Shown: in pieces, positions 56,301 to 64,000 of the stretch | How positions within the stretch are numbered: the first letter of the stretch is position 1 | Layout: each line of letters opens with the position of its first letter | Assembly: GCA_034440575.1 (NCBI GenBank) | Contig: JAOTOL010001000.1 | Location: 1 to 64,000 of the forward strand | Direction of reading: 5' to 3' | Source of the DNA: Imbricaverruca yamaguchii | Lineage: Eukaryota > Arthropoda > Thecostraca > Neoverrucidae | Length of the DNA stretch: 64,000 bases | Made by a program: the position numbers and the translations under genes | Notes under the pieces: generated by a model | The model's database searches: none | Told to the model about the DNA's origin: nothing | Seen by the model: only the letters and a program-made list of their open reading frames with translations

Positions 56301-56802
56301 TTGCTAACTTCAAGATAGCATCTGATTTATACCGTATGAAATTCACCAAAAATTGTAGGATTGAGCACGATTTCTATGTGCATACTTTTTGTATGTAGCC
56401 ATCGGTGAATGCATCGCATGCTTGTGACAGCTGGTACGGTGTGTGAAGTATAATATACGCTGAAGCTTGGTGAAAGAAGCTTTGTTATAAACAAAGGGCC
56501 CATTGTCTCAGGGTTAAAGCTGGCTTGTAGACTGATTATTTTGACACCACATCCATACATGTTGGATGCGATAAAGGCTAGTAGCAAAATATATGCTTGT
56601 GATATTCAATTGGTGAGCGGAACAGTCAGATTTAATGGGTTCATCCTCGTCAAATGGAAACAGTGTCTACACACACATACAATTATGTCTAGTAATCATT
56701 TTTTTTTGCTATGCACATACCTGCGTTGTAATGCAATAGTAATAGGTATAACGTGAACGACGGAAAATTTTGAGTGACTGCTCCGAGCATGCCCATCGTC
56801 GC
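56301..56802. other. Unassigned AT-rich sequence
   Basis: No supported gene or repeat. Confidence 0.4.
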
Positions 56803-57243
56803 ACTCCAGGTCCGGTGACTGTTGTCATCACTCCACATCGATACACTCCAGCTCAGGTTACTGTTGTCAGCACCCAACATCGATACACCCCAGCTCTGGT
56901 TACTGTTGTCAGCACTCCACGTCGATACACTCCAGCTCTGGTGACTGTTGTCATCACTCCACGTCGTCGCACTCCAGCTCTGGTGACTGTTGTCAACACT
57001 CCACGTCGATACACTCCAGCTCAGGTTACTGTTGTCAGCACCCAACATCGATACACTCCAGCTCAGGTTACTGTTGTCAGCACCCAACATCGATACACCC
57101 CAGCTCTGGTGACTGTTGTCATCACTCCACGTCGATGCACACCAGGTCTGGTTAGCACCCACGTCGATGCATGCCAGCTCTGTTTAGCACCCCACGTCGA
57201 TGCATGCCAGTTTGTGTGACTGTCGTTAGCTCCCCACGTCGAC
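56803..57243 (+). repeat. 42-bp minisatellite
   Basis: About nine units of GGTTACTGTTGTCAGCACCC, AACATCGATACACTCCAGCT, CA. The last units (57130-57243) are shortened. Since 42 equals 14 codons, both strands stay open for about 150 codons (VTVVSTQHRYTPAQ repeats); I treat these as artefacts. Confidence 0.93.
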
Positions 57244-57998
57244 CGACCTCGGCCGACAGGCTACGCTTGGCCAGTTGTCTGGTAGGCCGTGTGGCCGATA
57301 TAGTATGGCCGATAATATTGTGGACTGTGTCATACCGACTGAATGCTGCGATGAGTACGAAGTCTAAGGCTTCAAGCTTGGGACGCTAGTCTTAGTTGCA
57401 CCCTTGAAGGCGCTTGCGTATTGTGGAAAAGTCGCAGTGGAATTTTCAGGGTACCTATGCCTAAATAATAGCTCGCATGAAGTTTTGTTTGGGGACAGGT
57501 TTCCCGGCTGGATCTGTGTACTGCGGAACGGTGGTCCTGAAGGTGCGGGCTTATGCTCTGCGGGATAATCGTCTTCAAGGGGGTCTGTGCATTTCTGAAC
57601 AGTTAATCTGGAGTGGTTCGTGCATAGCGGGACAGTCCAGAAGGTCCATGTGTGTTTTGAAGCAGTCGGACAGATCATCGACGGCTTGCGCCAGGATTCA
57701 GCCCCTGAAGTCGTGCAACACTTTCAGGCAATGCAAGGCTGTGAGAAAGGGAAGCTTGATTATCAAGTGGCAAGCTAACATAGCTCAGTCGTCATCGGCA
57801 TAGCTCAGAAGGAGGGATACACTAGTCATGCCCAGCGCAGTCGAGATCTACACTGACACGACGAGCATGTTATGCGTCGCTTATATTTCATTGCATAGAC
57901 CTGCCATATTGACATCGAATTTGTTTGGCAAGTTTGCTTCATTTGTGTGACAAGGTTATTTTCTATAATTTGCGTGCATGGTAGAAAATGCATTATCT
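57244..57998. other. Unassigned sequence
   Basis: Overlapping frames of about 105 codons on both strands (57364-57803) lack domains. No supported gene. Confidence 0.35.
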
Positions 57999-58183
57999 AG
58001 CATTCCTGGTGTTTATTTGTTTATTGGTTGGTTCACGACACACTTTATGCACAGCCACGGCTAATGGCGGGCCGCGGGATTGGGAAATGTCCTGAGTGGC
58101 GCTAGAGTCGAACCCGTGACCTTTGGTACCCATAGCCCGAAACCTTAATCACTCAGCTATTCCCGTCCCGAGCATTCCTGGTG
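57999..58183 (-). mobile_element. tRNA-derived SINE with 13-bp target site duplication
   Basis: The body 58012-58170 is flanked by exact AGCATTCCTGGTG copies at 57999-58011 and 58171-58183. On the minus strand the head begins CGGGACGGGAATAGCTGAGTG: box A TAGCTGAGTGA at 58159-58149 and box B GGGTTCGACTC at 58115-58105. The spacing includes a long variable-arm segment, as in tRNA-Leu or tRNA-Ser. The tail GTGTCGTGAACCAACCAATAA ends in AT-rich DNA. The tail resembles that of the SINE at 9919-10082, although the heads differ. Confidence 0.92.
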
Positions 58184-59095
58184 ATGCACTACCTACTATG
58201 TGTGCAGTACATCAGACCCCAAACAGCTCGGGCAAACTTACCTGAATGCCTTTCATGAAGGCGAATTGAGGCTGCGAGACGTGCATGTCTTTCCCGGTGG
58301 AGTCGTCCTTCTCTTTCATAGAACCTTCCGGCTCAAGAACATTCTGGAAACAGTACCAAAGCGCTTACGAGCTGCTTCGCCGATACTGGCGGTGGAAGGT
58401 GAGTAGGTGAAAGTTGTTGTCGAGTTTTGCATTGGCTCAAATGTGAGAAGCCTCCACAGCCAGCAGCTGGGACTACCCTGAAGGAGCGAACCTGGAGCTT
58501 AGACCCTAGAGCTCATCACGGCTTCGACTGCTCTCAGACTCAACGGCTGTGCATTGGTGGAGGGCTGTGGAAGTTTCGCGGTGCTTTTCTCAGGACGGCG
58601 GCATCGTAGTTAAAACGGAGCATGGGTGGATATGTGGGATACATCAGAAACATATTTGTCGTTACCTCAGCTTCATTGTGTACTCGTCGAGAAATACCTT
58701 TTTTTAAAGAATATATTTCGCACCTCACCAGACCAAAAGCTTAGGATGATTATTAATTCGACGTATTAAACGTATTACCACAGAAGCAGTGTTTGTCGGG
58801 ACACTGTCGGTACATTGTATTGCATTGTATTGTATTTGCACCAGGTCGATCCGTGCGTGCACAGTTCTTTGAGGATATTTCGTCATACAGTCATTCAGAA
58901 ATATATTATAATGCTAGTGCCCAATATATATTGACCAATAGTGCCCGTTCGTTGTCATATTAAACTATTGATTACTAAAATTACTAATAATTACTAACCT
59001 AATAAAAAGCTTGCTTACACATACGTAAATTAAGACTTTCGCTATCTAAGTCCGCCAGTTTTAAACCTATGTTCCATATGTTGGCATCTTGTCAC
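58184..59095. other. Unassigned sequence
   Basis: No supported gene. A short GTATTGCATTGTATTGTATT tract lies at 58815-58834. Confidence 0.4.
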
Positions 59096-59810
59096 GTTTA
59101 TGTTGGCAGCTTGTCACGGGCTATTCCATCCCGGTGGGGCTCAATATGGGAGGGAGCACTGCGAGGAGGTCAGCCGCACCCTGGGTAGATGGAACCTCGC
59201 CGTAAGTGTAAGGTGGATGTCTCGTAGAGCCCCAATGGACATCTTCCTCACACATACAGAGTACAGCCCAACGGACCGCCATATACACATGGAGGCCATA
59301 TGTGTGCAGGGATATTGGCGTTCTTCAGGGCACGACATACCTTGGCGCAGTCACGTCCCAATACAAGTTCCTCGATTAGTGACCAGTTCAGTTATTTCAG
59401 GACAGGAGTTATGTGGTCATGGCGCCGTACGCTGCTCGCTACTCGTGCTGCGAAGTCAGCAATTATTTCAACTCAATTCAGCTGATGAGAGGTAGTTCCA
59501 CCCCAGACGGACAAGCAACAGATAATGTGGGAAAGTATAGGCCTTGCTGATGGTGATGAGAGCTTCGGTGGTAAAGTGGCGCCCGAATCTGTTCATGGAA
59601 ACGAGGATGCTGTGGCACCAATGCTCAATTGTGGAGACGTGTTGATCCCAGGTCAGTGAGCTATCTAATTTGCTGCTTAATGCTTTGAGTGCATGGGAAG
59701 ATTTAAGAAATGAGCCCCCCAAAAAACGAAATTAGAAGATGGATAGATTTTCACGGACTATGTGGTGTTACAAAGGATGAAGTCGGTTTTTGTCCAGTTC
59801 ATTTTTCAAG
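59096..59810 (-). pseudogene. Degenerate LINE reverse transcriptase, C-terminal part
   Basis: Minus translation of 59722-59468 reads LDSSLTWDQHVSTIEHWCHSI, then ITISKAYTFPHYLL and LGWNYLS. This is the pattern that follows the catalytic domain in non-LTR polymerases (LDSxLxWDxHI ... YxxFVxP). Before it, in another frame, KTDFILCNT is visible; after it, in shifted frames, come FHLPRVRLTSSQC and PPGWN, as in the terminal L-PR-R ... WNSLP block. Several frameshifts and stops separate the pieces. The clade cannot be settled from so little. Confidence 0.65.
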
Positions 59811-61415
59811 CTTTATTTTTAATCGGTTGTCCACCGATGCCAGGGAATCCTCAAGCCTAATTAACGACCGCGTGTGGCATGGGCTGAGCTGGAAAGCTGA
59901 GGTGGAAGGTAGCGTAACACGTCGCACCGCCTACACTATTCCGGTACTGCAGCGCACTGCATTCAACGCTGATACAGCGGCCGACATTTGCGTTTATACG
60001 CCTACCATATTCGCCAGAAGAGCCCGATTTTGGCAACAGGACGGGCAATTTCGACGACAGCGCATCAGGTTTCAGTGCGCGAAAGTCCAACTGGGAGACA
60101 CTGTGTCGAATATCTGGCTCCTCTGCAGAATATTGCGCGCGTATCTCCGATTCCACCGCAGTTTGTCGAAAATGGAGGCAATAAGGTGTGTATCTCCACG
60201 AGCTGCCGAAAGAGTGCCGTTGTAGTTGGCATGAAGCTGTAGCAAAAGTTTTATATCACATCAACATACCGTCAAATTCTGCGCCTCCTGCACAATAATC
60301 CTATTTTCCGCCACTTTCACCCGTACCGTGTCCCACCATTGTAGACACAGAGCGGTAAATACTCTAAAAATTAACAGGTATTGATAACCTATCGAATAAA
60401 TCAGCAGATAGCAGTTGTTGGCGACAGACTAACTGAGTACTTCGCCTAAAGTATGTAGTATGTCCCGGCAGTCCACCACGTCACCAAGCTAACTGGCATG
60501 GTAAATATGATTAAACCGCTTCAATTTTTTTAATAACCACATGCTTCCAATTTTCCAAACCATTTTTACAAACCATATCACTGTTCATGTCCAGCTAACG
60601 TCCCGAAGCTGGTTTCCCTACATTGACCTGCGGAGCATGGTCGAGCAGCCTTGTGTGGAGCTTGGTTCGATGCACTTGACACTTACTCGTTAATTGGTCA
60701 GCATTCTGTGTGATTGAATGTCATGGTTGTTGCCGTTCACGATTGTTGTTCTCAGCAAGTTATCAGACTTGTCATAGCATGCGACGCGAAAGCTCACGCG
60801 CGCTGGTGTATGCGCGTGTGCGAGTACATTCCATGCAAAACATTCGGATTCCCGGTGCGTGTCATTACGTACCTGTTAGTGGTTAGGCATTAAATACCTG
60901 GCACCTGTTCCATATACGTGACCTGTTTTAGCCTCACAGCACTGTTTCGTGGTCATTAAAGTCACGATGTACGCCACTGGTGCCTGTCAGCACGCGATGC
61001 ACATCTGTCGAAAGCGCCACAAAACCTGAACATTGGCACGCACGGTAGAGCTGGGAGTGAGTGTAGAATCAAATTATTATTTACCGTGGATAGTGAGCAT
61101 AATAGCAATAATCACAAAGCGAATGGTTATCTCTTAATTCCGACGGGGACAGTTCCCATCAGGCGAAAACTGAGAGTTGACATTTTAGTAGCTCTGACTT
61201 CGATCAGGTTAATCTGCGCTGCCCCGCGAACCTGCTCTGCCCTGACCTGGAGCCTAAGAATACATCGGTCATGGATTGACGAGGCTCATTGACCACTACT
61301 TATGCGGATCTTTTCCAGTCGCTAGTTCCTGCAGTGTTCGAGATCTTACGGAATGGCGAAATTCCAAATCACTCCTAATCAGAAATATATGTGTTCTGCT
61401 CTACCGAAACAGACA
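59811..61415. other. Unassigned sequence
   Basis: A 171-codon plus frame at 59710-60225 overlaps the LINE fragment on the other strand and has no recognised domain. No supported gene. Confidence 0.35.
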
Positions 61416-61758
61416 TGCAATAACTACCAGTAGGCCTAGTCGGTATGCAGTTACCAGTAGGTGTCGTAATCACGTAGTTACCAGTAGGCGTGGTAGTCAT
61501 GCAGTCACCAGTAGGCGTAGTAGTCACGCAGTCACCAGTAGGCGTAGTAATCACGCAGTTGCCAGTAGACGTGGTAGTCATGCAGACACCAATAGGTGTA
61601 GTAGTCATGTAGTTACCAATAGGCGTAGTAGTCATGTAGTACCAGTAGGCGTGGTAGTCATGTAGTTACCAGTAGGCGTAGTAGTCCTGTAGTTACCAGT
61701 AGGCGTGGTAGTCATGCAGACATCAGTAGGCGTAGCAGGCGTAGTAGGCGTCAATAAG
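61416..61758 (+). repeat. 27-bp minisatellite
   Basis: About 12 units of GTAGTTACCAGTAGGCGTGG, TAGTCAT, with the variants GCAGTCACCAGTAGG and GCAGACACCAATAGG. The 9-codon period keeps frames open on both strands (TTPTGNYVI repeats on the minus strand). Confidence 0.95.
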
Positions 61759-62215
61759 GCATAACATGGATTGTCCTTTTCGGTCTAATTCTGTCCAAAT
61801 CCGCGGTGATCTTATCGTAATCATATCCAATTCAATAAGAATCCATCTCATAGCAATTGCCCAACCCGTGGCTTAATTGATTTGCACGAACGAATACGAA
61901 ATACACTTTGTTGCAGCACACACTAGTACACACACCGACAGCTACAGCAGCAACGTCAGTAAACGGCAACTGCAATCACAAGTCAACATATCTGCAGGCT
62001 GCTTCTGGGCAAATATCTTTTTTTCGGTAAAATTTACAAGCACTGCTTAAAAGTTTGGCTGGCGATCCATTTTCGAATTCGAACCAAATATTCGTTTCTC
62101 ACAATACCATCGCATCAGATCCATCATCAGTACAACGTATTAAAACAACGCGAAATCATATAAATCGAGTCGAGCTCAATTGTCTACTGGTGTCGGACGG
62201 CAATCAGAACGCCCA
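61759..62215. other. Unassigned AT-rich sequence
   Basis: No supported gene or repeat. Confidence 0.4.
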
Positions 62216-62428
62216 TGGATCGGACTGCTACGATGCACCGTGGTCTCGCGGACTGCTACGATGCACCGTGGTGTCGAACTGCTACGTTGCCCCGTGGTGT
62301 GGCGGACTGCTACGATGCACCGTGGTATCGCGGACTGCTACGATGCACCGTGGTGTCGAACTGCTACGTTGCGCCGTGGTGTGGCGGACTGCTACGATGC
62401 ACCGTGTTGTCGGACTGCTACGGTGCTC
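62216..62428 (+). repeat. Minisatellite of 26-28 bp (GGACTGCTACGATGCACCGTGG)
   Basis: Eight units of CGGACTGCTACGATGCACCG plus TGGTGTCG alternate with an ACTGCTACGTTGC(C/G)CCGTGG variant. Frames of up to 261 codons that run through it on several frames are artefacts. Confidence 0.92.
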
Positions 62429-64000
62429 TGCGACCTGCCACGTCAGAGGCTCAGCAGAAGCGGACGGCCGCCGCAGCTGGGGCACGACCGGTCGGTCAGA
62501 TTTGGCGGGACGTGAGCGGCATGCGAGCCTCACGGCGCTGTTTATTTCGCAACCGGTGACGATTAGGCCCAGCCGTAGTATGGCGTCGATCAATAGGTCG
62601 CTATTCGTACGGCGCCCCAGCCAAACCGCCGCAAGCGGGCCGGCACCGGTCCGGGCGCAGACCGGTGAGCTGACGACGTGGCGCGGCGAACCTGCGCTGT
62701 GTGTGGCGGCGGCGCCAACACCAGCCGAGGCAGTCTGGCAAACGTCAGGGGCCGATACAAGGGAGGGGCATGGGCCCCTCTCCCTTGAAAAGGTGGCGCT
62801 CCTCCGGCCGATAAAGGCTTCCCTACACCTGTTATCCTGACAAAAGCAACTCCCCCTTGAACGGATTTTCTAGTTGAAGGCGCCACTTTTTGAGAAAAGG
62901 CGCCCTATGAAGGTAAAAGGCCCCGCTTCAGTACGCTCTATGTATCACATTTTTCCTTGCTCAACGAATTTTCCCGTCGAAGGCTCTGTGTGCCCCTCCG
63001 AAAAAATATCCCTGGATCCACCCCCGACAAACGTCCGCCGTCGATGTCGTCAGCTCGCTGATGTACTCACCAGGGCTGGGCGGAACGAGACGCCGTGGTA
63101 CCTGACACACACTCACGGGTAATTTTGTTATGATCGTGGTCAGAAGCTGCGATTCAGAGAGAGCTCAATAGTTGAAGTTTCCCCAAGATTCGCAGCTGGG
63201 TTCTCAAATACTGAAAGCAATACGGTAGTATACAAAAAGTGTGGCACAATTGGAGATATTCACTCCCGTCTTAGGTCGATAATGGCTAGCTTGGTGCTCA
63301 GGGCTTAATGGAGCGTGTATCACAGTCCAGACATCGACCCACGTGACTTCATAAATGATGCCCCGAACGGCTAGGCCATGGCCAAGACTCAAGGTCGACG
63401 CTGAGCTCAATACGGCCGTCGGCCGTCTCCCGATCGTGTCTGAATCCCCAGCAACGTGACACGGTCCGATCAACCCAATCACGAAAGGGCGCCGCCCGGT
63501 CGTGAGCTGGATAGCGGTGTGAACATGGTTCCCCTCCCCCTCCCTTCTGGCCGGCTGATTTTCTCGCGAAAAACGACAATCGATTTCTTGACACGTGGTT
63601 TTTTTACATTTCTTGAACAGAAAATTCGGATTTTTCAACATTAGCCGAAAACGAAAGGAATATCGTAACATTTTCTAGACCGCACGGCTTCCACATTTCC
63701 CAGCAGATTTTCTCATAACTTGCAGTTTTACAGTTCAAAAAACTTAGGAGTTATTGAGATACAGAAGAGAAGGAACAGAAGGAGGCAGAAGAAAACAGAA
63801 AAAGGAACAGAAAAGGCCACTTAGAGATGAAGAGGCTTCTTGAGACAAAAAAAAAATGTTGGAGGGTCCTTGACACTGTAAGGGCCGTTGAAGCTGCAGA
63901 GGCACTGCTGGCCGGTGAGGAAGCTGTAATTAAGCTTACTGAAGCTCAATGAAAGAATCACGAGAGTTTGGAGCCACAGCTGAGAACAGAAGGCGTCCCT
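62429..64000. other. Unassigned sequence to the window end
   Basis: 62430-62780 is GC-rich with overlapping frames on both strands but no domain. 63730-63850 is AGAA-rich. No supported gene. Confidence 0.35.

Overview
The window looks like nuclear DNA of an invertebrate animal. It has GT-AG introns, several non-LTR retrotransposon lineages (CR1-like, I-like with RNase H, another degenerate LINE), tRNA-derived SINEs, a Penelope-type hammerhead signature, a hAT-like DNA transposon, and a very dense load of micro- and minisatellites. Degenerate TTAGG-type clusters and very GC-rich exons would fit an arthropod, possibly a crustacean, but this is a weak inference. Nothing suggests bacterial or organellar DNA.

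Layout. 1-1.6 kb: 5'-truncated CR1-like LINE (minus). 2.4-4.3 kb: a foldback element and a 340 bp direct duplication. 4.3-7 kb: microsatellites. 7-10.5 kb: a divergent dispersed repeat family interrupted by a 1.3 kb array of 16-bp repeats that reverses orientation in its middle; a SINE with a 15-bp target duplication sits in this zone. 11.7-12.5 kb: a CR1-like 3' end and a Penelope-type hammerhead inside a 26-bp inverted repeat. 13.9-24.4 kb: two inverted copies of a non-autonomous DNA element, with the 3' end of an I-like LINE and minisatellites between and around them. 25.6-27.7 kb: more minisatellites. 29.5-30.2 kb: a compound (GA)n(TA)n(GA)n tract.

30.3-34.5 kb is the best host-gene candidate: two in-phase minus-strand exons (1045 and 187 codons) joined by a canonical intron, encoding a long disordered protein tail. 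A separate minus-strand exon candidate near 40.6 kb reads like part of a PH domain and may belong to the same gene. Between them lies a 3.16 kb hAT-like transposon with about 300 bp inverted termini, an exact 8-bp target duplication and a decayed transposase. 40.9-43.9 kb holds two regular minisatellites (56 bp and 40/80 bp).

45.4-52 kb carries a nearly complete I-like LINE (minus) with an intact 1242-codon ORF2, an ORF1 broken only at a homopolymer, and a 14-bp target duplication. Homopolymer-rich, poor-looking sequence follows. 52.8-56.3 kb has a pair of inverted 0.5 kb arms and a 592 bp near-perfect palindrome. The last 8 kb contain a 42-bp minisatellite, a Leu/Ser-like tRNA SINE with 13-bp target duplication, a degenerate LINE fragment and two 27-bp-class minisatellites.

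Most long open frames in this window are artefacts of repeats whose periods are multiples of three, or of low complexity. The genes here do not form a pathway: apart from one host gene, or perhaps two, the content is mobile and satellite DNA.
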